Positions 50,928 through 58,943 of a DNA stretch of 64,000 nucleotides are shown here, piece after piece (position 1 is the stretch's first letter; every line of letters begins with the position of its first letter). The DNA lies in NCBI RefSeq assembly GCF_020524165.1, contig NZ_JAIVKU010000005.1:372001-436000 (forward strand), read 5' to 3'. This DNA is from Guptibacillus hwajinpoensis. Its GTDB lineage: Bacteria > Bacillota > Bacilli > Bacillales > Guptibacillaceae. The notes under the pieces were generated by a model. It was not told the origin of the DNA and did no database searches. It was given only the letters and a program-made list of their open reading frames with translations. The translations under genes and the position numbers were made by a program.

Positions 50928-52289
50928 TTAATTTAATTCGATTTTGACCGGTTCCAGTTCGACAGGCAAATTGCTACTTAACGTTCCTAAACTCACTCTT
51001 ACCACGTAGTTATTTTCATTGAAACCTTTCAATTTGCTAACATCAAACGTACTTCTAAAAGAAAGCTTTTCTTTATCAAGCACTTTCACAGTATGTTTTA
51101 GTGGTTCTTCATAAATGTCTTTTCTGCTTTCCTTAACTAGCAAAACTTCATTTCGAGCCATGTCTTCATAGAACTCAAAATATCGATCGTTTCTTCCATT
51201 ATTAATTTGGAAATCAAGTGTTACTTTCTCCCCATCAACTTTCATATCGTTGACTGAAATAACATGATCCTGTCTAGTAGATTCTATTTTTATAGGGAGT
51301 TTTTCAGAAAGATGAATGAATTGATCTTCTACTCCACTTAGCGCTACTTTTGGTTGGATCTCTATATAATCCGTTCTCTCCTTTAGATTCTCAGGAATAA
51401 TACTTCTTCCTTTGACAACGATATGATCATTTTCTTGACTCGTTTCAAGATCGATCCCATCCCTTGATACGTTCACTTGTTCTCCGTTTTCGTCAACTAC
51501 TTCAAGACGAACTTGATCATGCTTTCCTTCAAGCGGGAACGTACCAGTATAATTGATAGCCGTTGACGCCTGCCCTTCTATGATCGAGTTAAATTGGACA
51601 GCAACATCTGCTTGCTCATTCGACCTTACTTGATCCAATTCCACTTCCTCATATGGAAGCTGCTCAACCGGAACGTCGAATTTCCACGAGCCTTCTTTTT
51701 CCCCAATTCGTTTAAATTCTAATGGGAAGGAAGTGTTGGCCGGTAGTTCTTTGCCTGGATAAGCTAACTGAATTTGTCCAATGTAGTCATCGCCACTTTT
51801 CTCCAAAGGAACGATTTCTTTACTATCGCTAATGGCCTCATTGCCTCCGTATATTTCATAGAAACCGTTCACTTCACGAAACTCATCTTCTTTCACGTCT
51901 CCTACTACTTTAAACGATACACCAATAACGGCTCCATCATAATAGGCACTCGTCATCATCACATCAAGCCCTTTACCACTCGATTTCTCATCAAGTTCTG
52001 TCACTAACTGTTGAGATGTTAAGTTCCGACCGACCATATCATTAAAGACATGATAAGCTTCGCCAATAACCGGGACGTCTGCTAGCGCATTCGAGACGTT
52101 GGATGAAAGGAATGTTGCTGATAGAACAACCGCTGCCGCCGTTGAAACAATGGATCGCTTTATGTTTCGCTGACGTTTAAATGACCGTTTCCCGTCCGCT
52201 TGATCAATACCAGATTGAATCGAACGCACTAATTCATCCTCAGGCACATCGATTTTGTCATACTGATCCTTATAGAGATTTTCCTTCAT
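50928..52289 (-). CDS. Anti-sigma factor-like membrane protein, DUF4179
   Basis: A 453-residue protein. The first 45 residues are cytoplasmic and could bind the sigma factor; one span follows (SIVSTAAAVVLSATFLSSNVS), then the DUF4179 extracytoplasmic domain with ADVPVIGEAYHVFNDMVGRN, and a further beta-rich part. It overlaps the ECF sigma gene by 20 bp. The pair should sense an envelope or peptide signal and release the sigma factor. Confidence 0.85.
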   Translation of the reverse strand: MKENLYKDQYDKIDVPEDELVRSIQSGIDQADGKRSFKRQRNIKRSIVSTAAAVVLSATFLSSNVSNALADVPVIGEAYHVFNDMVGRNLTSQQLVTELDEKSSGKGLDVMMTSAYYDGAVIGVSFKVVGDVKEDEFREVNGFYEIYGGNEAISDSKEIVPLEKSGDDYIGQIQLAYPGKELPANTSFPLEFKRIGEKEGSWKFDVPVEQLPYEEVELDQVRSNEQADVAVQFNSIIEGQASTAINYTGTFPLEGKHDQVRLEVVDENGEQVNVSRDGIDLETSQENDHIVVKGRSIIPENLKERTDYIEIQPKVALSGVEDQFIHLSEKLPIKIESTRQDHVISVNDMKVDGEKVTLDFQINNGRNDRYFEFYEDMARNEVLLVKESRKDIYEEPLKHTVKVLDKEKLSFRSTFDVSKLKGFNENNYVVRVSLGTLSSNLPVELEPVKIELN

Positions 52290-52803
52290 ATAAATGAGCC
52301 CCCTCTAGAATTGTTCTTAATTGCTTTCGCCCTCTTTGGAGATACGTCTTTACCGTATTTTCAGGTAGGTCCAGAACCTTCGCCACTTCTTTTATCGACA
52401 GATCATGATAATGAAACAGGACAATCACATCTCGGTACTTCTGTTCCAGCTTATTTGTAGCGTTGGCTAAATCCATCCCTTCGTCTGAACGTTTATCTAG
52501 CTTTGATAGAATTGGCGTTACCTTCTCTAATGGAACATCATTTTTTCTTTTCTTTAAGGAATCGTAAGCACAGCGAATGAGGATCTTCGTTAGCCATGTA
52601 ACAAAGAACTTTTCCTCTTGTAACGTGGTGATGGCTAAATAGCTTCGAAAGGCGGTTTCTTGAACAACGTCCAATGCATCCTCTCGATTTCGCACATAAA
52701 GAAATGCTGTTCGATATAATTGATCTTTATGTAAGACAAGGAGTTGTTCAAAAGCTTCTTTGTCTCCCCTTTTCGCTTTCTTAACAAGCTTTACTTCATT
52801 CAT
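52270..52803 (-). CDS. ECF sigma factor, SigV/SigX-like
   Basis: A 177-residue sigma factor with region 2 (FEQLLVLHKDQLYRTAFLYV, DALDVVQETAFRSYLAI) and region 4 (KYRDVIVLFHYHDLSIKEVAKVLDLPENTVKTYLQRGRKQL). ATG 52803 follows GGAGGTTAATC. The anti-sigma gene overlaps its 3' end. An ECF-type promoter immediately upstream suggests autoregulation. Confidence 0.92.
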   Translation of the reverse strand: MNEVKLVKKAKRGDKEAFEQLLVLHKDQLYRTAFLYVRNREDALDVVQETAFRSYLAITTLQEEKFFVTWLTKILIRCAYDSLKKRKNDVPLEKVTPILSKLDKRSDEGMDLANATNKLEQKYRDVIVLFHYHDLSIKEVAKVLDLPENTVKTYLQRGRKQLRTILEGAHLYEGKSL

Positions 52804-52822
52804 GATTAACCTCCTTTTGCCA

Positions 52823-52852
52823 TTAGAGTGATGGAGAAGGCAAAAAGTTTCA
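52823..52852 (-). promoter_or_regulatory. Candidate autoregulated ECF promoter
   Basis: On the minus strand TGAAAC (52852-52847) and CTCTAA (52828-52823) are 18 bp apart, resembling the TGAAAC-N16/17-CGTCTAA promoters read by ECF sigma factors. It lies 20 bp from the sigma start codon, leaving a very short leader. Confidence 0.55.
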
Positions 52853-52878
52853 CTTATAATAAAAACTAGTGTTGGAGC

Positions 52879-52914
52879 AAAAAAGGAAATCCCGATCGAA
52901 TGGGATTTCCTTTG
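52879..52914 (-). terminator. Rho-independent terminator
   Basis: AAAGGAAATCCC and GGGATTTCCTTT form a 12-bp stem around GATCGAAT; on the minus strand it is followed by TTTTTTGC. It ends the HIT gene transcript upstream of the sigma gene. Confidence 0.88.
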
Positions 52915-52936
52915 ATCTATCATCACCGCTCTTTGG

Positions 52937-53344
52937 CTAGATGTGCTTTTTTCTTTTATTTTCAGGCTGCTTCAGCCAGTAACGCAATCCTTTCCCAGCC
53001 AAAGGCTCGTCATTATATCTTGGTATAACGTGCAGATGACTATGAAAAATGAATTGATTGGAGACTTCTCCAACATTCCACCCAAGTGTATAGCCATCTG
53101 GAGAAAAGGCTTGATCAAGGTATGTCTTTGCATGCTGTAAGAGTTCATATGTATCGTTCCACTCTTCTTTCGATAATTCAAATGCGTTTGCGTGATGCTT
53201 TTTTGGAACAATGACGCCACAGCCTTCTAAGACGTCTTGTTGATTGTCATGTTGTAAGAAATAACAACATTCATTTTCAAATAGAATCTTTTGTTTCTCG
53301 TCTCTTTCGGGGTTACAAAATGGACAGTCCTCTTTGTACGTCAA
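52937..53344 (-). CDS. HIT family nucleotide hydrolase
   Basis: A 135-residue histidine triad protein. The catalytic motif is HSHLHVIPRY near residues 100-109, the zinc-like CPFCNPERDE lies at the N-terminus, and IVPKKHHANAFELS is the typical central strand and helix. It probably hydrolyses AMP-linked or dinucleoside phosphates. It is a single-gene unit. Confidence 0.92.
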   Translation of the reverse strand: MTYKEDCPFCNPERDEKQKILFENECCYFLQHDNQQDVLEGCGVIVPKKHHANAFELSKEEWNDTYELLQHAKTYLDQAFSPDGYTLGWNVGEVSNQFIFHSHLHVIPRYNDEPLAGKGLRYWLKQPENKRKKHI

Positions 53345-53459
53345 TAAAATCCCACCTTTCTTTTTTAAAAAGCATTCCTGTATAGGACAGATTAACTCTA
53401 CTCTTCGTTTAATCTGTTATCAAGAAGGCTACTAGTATGTAAAAAGATAAACTGGAGAG

Positions 53460-53651
53460 TTGGATATAAAAAATCGGTTTCTCTGGGGATTCATAGGTGT
53501 ATTAATCTATCCGATTGTATGGATTTTATTGGTTTTACTATTAGGTGGTGAACTTCCTAAATGGAGTGTTTTAACTGGCTCTTCCATTGGAGGCTTTATA
53601 TGTTGCTTCTTCATGGTAGCTCCAAGTATACGTAAAGGGAGAAACAGATAA
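53460..53651 (+). CDS. Small membrane protein, two spans
   Basis: A 63-residue protein with two hydrophobic helices (FIGVLIYPIVWILLVLLLGG and GGFICCFFMVAPS) and a basic end. The start is odd: TTG 53460 lies only two bases after GGAG, while the well-placed codon eight bases after GGAG is ATA at 53466, which may be a mutated ATG or a rare start. Confidence 0.5.
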   Translation: MDIKNRFLWGFIGVLIYPIVWILLVLLLGGELPKWSVLTGSSIGGFICCFFMVAPSIRKGRNR

Positions 53652-53717
53652 CTTTAGCATAAGAATACCTACCCTATTTTTTTAAAAAACACGAATTCAA
53701 TACGAGATTACTAGAGA

Positions 53718-53750
53718 AAGAGAGCTCATCTTCTTAATGATCAGCTCCCT
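53718..53750 (-). terminator. Hairpin after the lipoprotein gene
   Basis: GAGCTCATC and GATCAGCTC pair with one mismatch around TTCTTAAT; on the minus strand CTTTCTC follows. It probably ends the lipoprotein transcript. Confidence 0.5.
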
Positions 53751-53760
53751 GAACCCTTCC

Positions 53761-54666
53761 TTATTCAAAAGACTCCGCAACTGTAAGCAGATCTTCTTTT
53801 GATAAGTCTTCTATCTTCCCTTTCAACTCATAGGTGATCGAACCATTTGTCCAAATCAATCGCTGCGTCTCGCCTTCATTTCCCGCATATTGTCCTTTTT
53901 GATCTCCAACCGAAACCTCCTCTGTTTCTAACTTATCAGAAGAGATCTCACCATTTTTAACGGTCATCAGTTCCATCTTTTCACCAGTTTCGCCATGAAA
54001 GATAAACGTTATGGAGCTGTCATCCTTACTCTCATGTTTGATTTCTACCCCATCCACTTTAAAAGGCATGACTGTCGGATACAGAGGCTGATACGCTTCA
54101 TTTCCCGTTCGACTTACTAATCTTGAACGATCATAGACGAATAGTCCATCTTCTGTTTCTGTTGCTGTATCGAAAGCATGGGGCAATGATTGACTATCCA
54201 TATAACGGATTTGCGTAATTTTCCCCTCGTCGTTTGTGTTGACTCTCCCACTAACATCTGCAGTTTGACCATTACTTACATTCACTTGTATCTCAAAATC
54301 ATAAGCGGTTGTAGTGTCTTCGCTCTGCTGAACGTTAATAGTGCCAATCGTCATTTCTACACCTTTTCCAAACGCCTTAAGATGGAAGCTGTTAAGTAAA
54401 TTAGTGTTCACCGCATGCTCCATAGATTTTTCTGTAAAGTAAGGTTTGAAATGATCCATGTAGTAGTTCGAAACCTTTTCATACTCTTCCTCTTTATATA
54501 ACTGTGCTAACTCTTCATCCGGTCCTGAAAATATGCGTTTCAGTACCGTAGTGACATCATCTTCCGTCGTATTCTCTTCTTTCATGTTTTCGCTAGCAGA
54601 CTGGTTAGATGCACAACCAGCAGTAAGTATGAGCATAATCGTAATGAATAGAATTTTTTTAGACAA
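53761..54666 (-). CDS. Lipoprotein with DUF4367-like C-terminus
   Basis: A 301-residue protein. The signal peptide ends in the lipobox LTAGCA. The first 130 mature residues resemble a small NTF2-like/DUF domain, and the C-terminal part (QRLIWTNGSITYELKGKIED, LSKEDLLTVAESF) matches the end of DUF4367 domains found in anti-sigma and sporulation lipoproteins. It is anchored outside the membrane. No gene partner is evident. Confidence 0.72.
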   Translation of the reverse strand: MSKKILFITIMLILTAGCASNQSASENMKEENTTEDDVTTVLKRIFSGPDEELAQLYKEEEYEKVSNYYMDHFKPYFTEKSMEHAVNTNLLNSFHLKAFGKGVEMTIGTINVQQSEDTTTAYDFEIQVNVSNGQTADVSGRVNTNDEGKITQIRYMDSQSLPHAFDTATETEDGLFVYDRSRLVSRTGNEAYQPLYPTVMPFKVDGVEIKHESKDDSSITFIFHGETGEKMELMTVKNGEISSDKLETEEVSVGDQKGQYAGNEGETQRLIWTNGSITYELKGKIEDLSKEDLLTVAESFE

Positions 54667-54801
54667 GCGACAACCTCCGTTTTACTGTCTTAATTAGATA
54701 TACGAACAAGAAGTGTCTTACGTTTCAAAATTTGGTAATAATCTGGTATTTAATCGAACATATCCCCAAAATGCCAGCTTTCAAAAAGTCCTTTCAATTC
54801 T

Positions 54802-54833
54802 AAAAAAAGCCTATCATATTGCTGATAAGCTCA
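54802..54833 (-). terminator. Rho-independent terminator
   Basis: On the minus strand AGCTTATCA pairs with TGATAGGCT (one G-T-like mismatch) and is followed by seven T. It ends the NTP_transf_6 gene transcript. Confidence 0.8.
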
Positions 54834-54850
54834 ATCTAAGCGCATCTTTT

Positions 54851-55414
54851 TTATAGCTGATGAACTTTGATTTTCTCCCAAATTCCCTTCCAATTTTTCT
54901 TAACCACTCTTCCTTCATAAATGGCGGCTCGTTCTTTTGTTTCTGTGAAAAATGGGGTTGGCTTCAACTCTAAATTGATTACATCATCTACACCCCAGGG
55001 AGCAGTCAGAATGAGATTGTTAGCCATATCGATTTTGACACCAAGAGCAGTGGCGGTTTCTGGAAAATTGGAAATCGCATCCTCTGCAGAAGTGTAGGGA
55101 TCTATGTGATTGATCACATGCATTCGTGCTTCATTCTTCACAGACCAGGGTACATCAGGGAGAATTCTCCTCAATTCAGCTTCTAATTCTTTTTCCGTTT
55201 TTTCACTCATATCGTCTTGATCATAATAAATGACGTCGACGTCTGGCGTACTCGTTCTGTTTTCAAATCCATGTAATGTGTCCCAAATTTTTGAACGCAC
55301 AAATCCCGCACATATCCACCAATCTGGCAAATTCAATTGACTTGCAGCTTTAATGATATCCATCATGCGATCATCGTTTTGGATGAGCAAAATAATGTCT
55401 TCTTTGGTTTTCAA
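54851..55414 (-). CDS. NTP_transf_6 family nucleotidyltransferase-like protein
   Basis: A 187-residue paralogue of the protein at 2424-3029. It keeps the same blocks: TPDVDVIYYDQDDMSEKTEK with the D-x-D pair, VKNEARMHV, ISNFPETATALGVKID and APWGVDDV. RKIWDTLHGFENR precedes them. Family activity is not established. Confidence 0.83.
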   Translation of the reverse strand: MKTKEDIILLIQNDDRMMDIIKAASQLNLPDWWICAGFVRSKIWDTLHGFENRTSTPDVDVIYYDQDDMSEKTEKELEAELRRILPDVPWSVKNEARMHVINHIDPYTSAEDAISNFPETATALGVKIDMANNLILTAPWGVDDVINLELKPTPFFTETKERAAIYEGRVVKKNWKGIWEKIKVHQL

Positions 55415-55469
55415 CCTAACACCTCGTTTGGTTTCCTACGTCTCTTGATCTTCTGTCTTAATCTACCTT

Positions 55470-55646
55470 TCAGCTCAAATTCAATAAATCCGAAATTATT
55501 TCATCACTTCCCGGTGAAAACATAAAAAGAGCGAACAAGATACATAGGATTCCTAAACAGACGAAAGAAATACGTTTACTTCCAATGAGCCCTTTTCCTA
55601 CTAAAAATAATCCAATAAATAAGATTAAAAAATACCAAACGCCCAC
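55470..55646 (-). CDS. Small membrane protein, two spans
   Basis: A 58-residue protein: two helices (FLILFIGLFLVGKGLIG and SFVCLGILCILFALFMF) and an acidic tail. The start is GTG 55646, seven bases after AAAAGGAG; the longer frame to 55763 overlaps the neighbour and has no site there. Probably co-transcribed with the gene upstream. Confidence 0.6.
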   Translation of the reverse strand: MGVWYFLILFIGLFLVGKGLIGSKRISFVCLGILCILFALFMFSPGSDEIISDLLNLS

Positions 55647-55663
55647 ACCCTCACTCCTTTTCT

Positions 55664-55939
55664 TTAGCACCTTATTTTTCGATATAACCCGATTCCAAGA
55701 TAATAAAGCAGACCGATCGCCATAATGATTACACCATAGACGATAAACCCCATGCCACTCCACCCTCTAATAAACACAATACCTACCACAAAGGAGGTGT
55801 AACCAATCATTGCTAGAGATACAGGGACAAGCAATCCTCTTTTTCTTTTCGCTCTAGAGAAATGGATAAAAGTCAAAATCAAAATAATAGACAAGGTTGA
55901 TACAGCAATGACTGCATCACCATAATACTCCCACCACAC
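55664..55939 (-). CDS. Small membrane protein, three spans (YesK-like)
   Basis: A 91-residue membrane protein with three helices, near residues 8-25, 37-56 and 64-82, and a basic loop SRAKRKRG. Size and pattern recall the YesK family, tentatively. GTG 55939 follows GGGGGAG. It is followed 17 bp later by another small membrane gene. Confidence 0.6.
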   Translation of the reverse strand: MWWEYYGDAVIAVSTLSIILILTFIHFSRAKRKRGLLVPVSLAMIGYTSFVVGIVFIRGWSGMGFIVYGVIIMAIGLLYYLGIGLYRKIRC

Positions 55940-56034
55940 GAAATCTCCCCCATTAAGTTTGACAATCTACTATAATAACGATTACTAAGAAGCTTTGGTT
56001 TCCTTTAATATGCTTTAATCGTCGATCCACTAGA

Positions 56035-56805
56035 TTAGAAGAATTCATATAACCCCTCATTAAAATACGCGAACTCTTCTTTTGTCACCTTATAACGGCG
56101 GTATCCTTCGTAAAATGCTTCTATGTATTCCTTATGGTTGACCCATTTTCGAATCGCTAAGGATACATCATATCTAGGATCTCCTAACGTCATGCCTGCA
56201 ACATCAATAAACATGCTTGCTTTTCCATCAATCACCATCACATTATCGGTTGTGCAATCCCCGTGGATCATCGTTTGATGGACGCTTGAGGGTTGATGTA
56301 AGGTTAACTTCTGTAAAAGCTCAAAATCCCCGTCAGCATCACCTGATTCCACGTAACCCTCCGCCTTTTCTAACTGTTCAGCTAGCCAATTATGATTATG
56401 GAATCCAGCAACAGACGTTTCATGAAGACGATGAAGAAAATGCCCAAAATTCTTAATTAAAGCCAACTGCTCCTTCTTCTCAGCTTTCTTTAATGCAGTT
56501 GTTAAAGTCATTCCCTTCTCGTATGACATGATAAGATGACTGCTATTCCCCCCCTCAACATAACCATAGTAGCGTGGCGTTGGGATCTCTATATTCGTAT
56601 TTAGCTTTTCTAATACGTCAGCTTCATTCTTTAACCACTCTCGATATTTTGGTTCAAAGGAACTTTTCAGCACATACCTACCTTCAGCTGCAATCATTTC
56701 ATGTACTTCTGACGTACAACCCTGGTCTTGTAGTAAATTCACTCGCTCTATTTTACCAATTACTTTCTCGATCTTACTTTCAATCTCTTTATTCACTGGT
56801 GACAT
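56035..56805 (-). CDS. APH-family phosphotransferase
   Basis: A 256-residue aminoglycoside-phosphotransferase-fold kinase. The catalytic loop is IHGDCTTDNVMVIDGKA, and the metal-binding segment IDVAGMTLGDPRYDVS takes the place of the D-x-x-G-x-x-x-x-G motif. The N-terminal lobe has RYVLKSSF with the ATP-binding lysine. It may act on an antibiotic, choline-like compound or sugar; nothing here decides. ATG 56805 follows AAGGAAGTGTAGGT. Confidence 0.85.
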   Translation of the reverse strand: MSPVNKEIESKIEKVIGKIERVNLLQDQGCTSEVHEMIAAEGRYVLKSSFEPKYREWLKNEADVLEKLNTNIEIPTPRYYGYVEGGNSSHLIMSYEKGMTLTTALKKAEKKEQLALIKNFGHFLHRLHETSVAGFHNHNWLAEQLEKAEGYVESGDADGDFELLQKLTLHQPSSVHQTMIHGDCTTDNVMVIDGKASMFIDVAGMTLGDPRYDVSLAIRKWVNHKEYIEAFYEGYRRYKVTKEEFAYFNEGLYEFF

Positions 56806-57000
56806 ACCTACACTTCCTTTTGTAATGAACATGCTTTGCTATAGGTGAAGAACAATTTGTGTCTCCTAAAGTGCAACATTGATCATACCAATTATTTCAA
56901 AATTCCATCAATAAATCTATCAATCATCATAAAAATAAGAAGGACACGCTAGGAAGGTAACGAAATAGTTTTAGGAAACTATGACTAAAGGAGGAATAAA

Positions 57001-57369
57001 ATGAGCGATTCTCTTTTCTCTGATATTCACTATATACGAATACCAGTCATCAATCTCAATGAATCCGTTTCCTGGTACACAGAGTGTTTGCAGTTTACCT
57101 TAAAATTTAATCGAGGTGATTTAGCTGTTCTTGCGCTTGAACAAGGGCCTCTCTTCGTGTTGGTAGAAGCGGATGAGAACTCGAGAGGTCATTTTTTCAA
57201 AAATGGTGAACCTGAATTTGCGGTTGGACTGACAACGGCAAACATTAACCGACTCTACGACTATTTAGTTGATCAGGAAGTGAAAGTCGAACCGATTCAG
57301 GAAGAGGAAGGCCACCATTTCTTTCACTTTTATGACCCTAATGGAAACAAACTTCAGGTACATAACTAA
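57001..57369 (+). CDS. VOC family (glyoxalase-like) protein
   Basis: A 122-residue protein with two beta-alpha-beta-beta-beta units: YIRIPVINLNESVSWYTECL near the start and FHFYDPNGNKLQVHN at the end carry the usual metal-ligand positions. The substrate is unknown. ATG 57001 follows AAAGGAGG. It is the gene just before the bacteriocin precursor but has its own terminator. Confidence 0.87.
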   Translation: MSDSLFSDIHYIRIPVINLNESVSWYTECLQFTLKFNRGDLAVLALEQGPLFVLVEADENSRGHFFKNGEPEFAVGLTTANINRLYDYLVDQEVKVEPIQEEEGHHFFHFYDPNGNKLQVHN

Positions 57370-57375
57370 ATGTTA

Positions 57376-57406
57376 TCGAGCTACTCTTTTAGGGTAGCTT
57401 TTTTTA
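57376..57406 (+). terminator. Rho-independent terminator
   Basis: GAGCTACTC and GGGTAGCT(T) pair around TTTTA, followed by a run of T. It separates the VOC gene from the bacteriocin precursor gene. The 218 bases that follow have no gene and should contain the precursor's promoter. Confidence 0.85.
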
Positions 57407-57624
57407 ACGACCAAACTTTAGGCTACGAAATGCAGTACGAAGCCCTTCTCCTCTTTTCAACGGAAACATCCCTGCTCCTACCACTTCGTCCACATACTTT
57501 CCGCCCTTTCATCAGGAACATCACCCAGCCCAATGACATAGTTTGTTGAAGAAAGTGTTTTATTAGGTAATCACTTAGGAAGATGGATTTCAGTCCATGA
57601 TGAACGTCGATGGAGGTGACATAA

Positions 57625-57939
57625 ATGAATCAATTTCAAAACGATCTTCAGCACTTAGATGTTGGAGAGTACCATGCCCAGGAATTAGTTCCTTGCGAGC
57701 AAGCCAACTATTATCCAAATGGAGATCAGAATATAGATCCGAATGATACGCGTTTAATTGGATTTGTATGCTTCGGGTGTTTCCGCTGTGCGGGTTGCGT
57801 AGCCTGTGCTGGATGTGCGGGTTGCGCTGGATGCGGCGGTTGTGCCGGTTGTGGTGGATGCGCTCGCTGTGCTCGATGTGGTGGATGCGGTGGTTGTGCC
57901 GCAAGATGTGGCGGATGCGGTCGATGCGGTGGTCGTTGA
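57625..57939 (+). CDS. Heterocycloanthracin/sonorensin-type bacteriocin precursor
   Basis: A 104-residue ribosomal peptide. The leader (MNQFQNDLQHLDVGEYHAQE and on to about residue 46) closely resembles that of heterocycloanthracin and sonorensin precursors. From residue 49 the core has 18 cysteines with Cys-Xaa-Xaa spacing, Xaa being Gly, Ala, Arg, Phe or Val; positions are 49, 52 and so on to 91, then 95, 98 and 101. One spacing is enlarged (CAARC). The core has no Ser or Thr, so only thiazoles can form. ATG 57625 follows GGAGGTG. Modifying enzymes are expected elsewhere; one is encoded from 63253. Confidence 0.92.
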   Translation: MNQFQNDLQHLDVGEYHAQELVPCEQANYYPNGDQNIDPNDTRLIGFVCFGCFRCAGCVACAGCAGCAGCGGCAGCGGCARCARCGGCGGCAARCGGCGRCGGR

Positions 57940-58012
57940 ACCTGATCAGGTCTTACACTCTGATGGTTTTCTTCTGGATACACTCCATGCTAACTCACAT
58001 AGATAATCACAC

Positions 58013-58055
58013 AAAAAGAACCTGGGGGGGCGGCATGCTCTTTCAGGTTCTTTAT
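58013..58055 (+). terminator. Terminator of the precursor gene
   Basis: AAAGAACCTG and CAGGTTCTTT form a 10-bp stem around a G-rich 19-base loop, followed by ATATG. It limits transcription to the single precursor gene. The remainder up to 58310 has no gene I can support. Confidence 0.75.
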
Positions 58056-58310
58056 ATGTAAAAAGAATGCCAGCTTCACCATTTTTTTAAGTGAATTTCT
58101 CACTTAATCATCCAAATCGACATCTTAGCTGTTTTCTACTGCACCTCCTTTAATCAGCGTTCTCCTAATCTCCCATTCTCTATAAAATTTCAGAGCGAAT
58201 AACACTTGATCGCCACTCCCTGAATGACGCGATAACTTTCCCATTCTAACGATCATATTCGGTTTTTTTACTATCAAATATTTAGTTTGGCCCTAATTCA
58301 ACTTATGTTT

Positions 58311-58541
58311 TTAAACATTTATTGCAATTAGTATACCAATAGCAAGCCCAGTAATTAGAGTGTACGTGTTTGTACTAAGTGATTCTCTTCTTTTCAAAGA
58401 AAATTTCAATATTACATACACTGCTAGCACCCCTAATGCAACCAAGAACAATGATAGGGAGAGATTAAATAGTGCCTTCACAATCAACCCAGCCATTAAA
58501 GATAGCAGGGCAATTTGTAGTATATCTATGACTCTTTTCAA
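58311..58541 (-). CDS. Small membrane protein
   Basis: A 76-residue protein with three hydrophobic stretches (LLSLMAGLIVKALFNLS, LFLVALGVLAVYVILKF and LITGLAIGILIAINV) and a basic loop SLKRRES. ATG 58541 follows AAGGGAGGGGC. It lies directly downstream of the bacteriocin precursor in convergent direction; a link to immunity is possible but unsupported. Confidence 0.6.
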   Translation of the reverse strand: MKRVIDILQIALLSLMAGLIVKALFNLSLSLFLVALGVLAVYVILKFSLKRRESLSTNTYTLITGLAIGILIAINV

Positions 58542-58671
58542 CGGTGCCCCTCCCTTATCAATTAATTAATACTTACTCCCAAGTGTACCTATCCTCACAT
58601 CCTTGTACGAGGTTTCCGGTGGGTTTTCCATCCACCTTCACCTCTTTCATCAATCATGTGAAAAAGCTTAC

Positions 58672-58881
58672 TCATTTCGTTTTAGGAATGAAATAGGAAG
58701 ACGAGACAACGACACAACCTGCCCCTATTCCAAACCACTTCATTCCATCGAGTGTGCTGATTGAGATGTCTCTCGAAATGCCTGTCACATACAGGAGCAA
58801 GTTAACTAGGAAGGTGAGCATAACAATGCTAAATCCGATCCATTGAACGGTTTTACGCTTACGATTCTCTTTGTTTTTCAT
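58672..58881 (-). CDS. Small membrane protein, two spans
   Basis: A 69-residue protein with a very basic N-terminus (MKNKENRKRKT) and two helices (WIGFSIVMLTFLVNLLLYV and GIGAGCVVVSSSYFI). ATG 58881 follows AAGGGAGC. Function unknown. Confidence 0.6.
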   Translation of the reverse strand: MKNKENRKRKTVQWIGFSIVMLTFLVNLLLYVTGISRDISISTLDGMKWFGIGAGCVVVSSSYFIPKTK

Positions 58882-58943
58882 ATAAAAAGCTCCCTTTATG
58901 TATCAATCGAAAAAATATAAACGTGGTAAGAACATGATTTCTA

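Noticed and set aside
57590..57983. Two His/Pro-rich minus-strand frames opposite the bacteriocin precursor
   Set aside because: They are shadows of the Cys/Gly codon repeats (GGTTGC-type) and have no ribosome binding site.
57768..58061. Plus-strand Trp/Leu-rich and Val/Asp-rich frames overlapping the precursor
   Set aside because: Composition follows directly from the repetitive codons of the precursor in shifted frames.
58125..58256. 43-residue minus-strand frame after the bacteriocin precursor
   Set aside because: Coding-like in places, but no ribosome binding site and no recognisable features.
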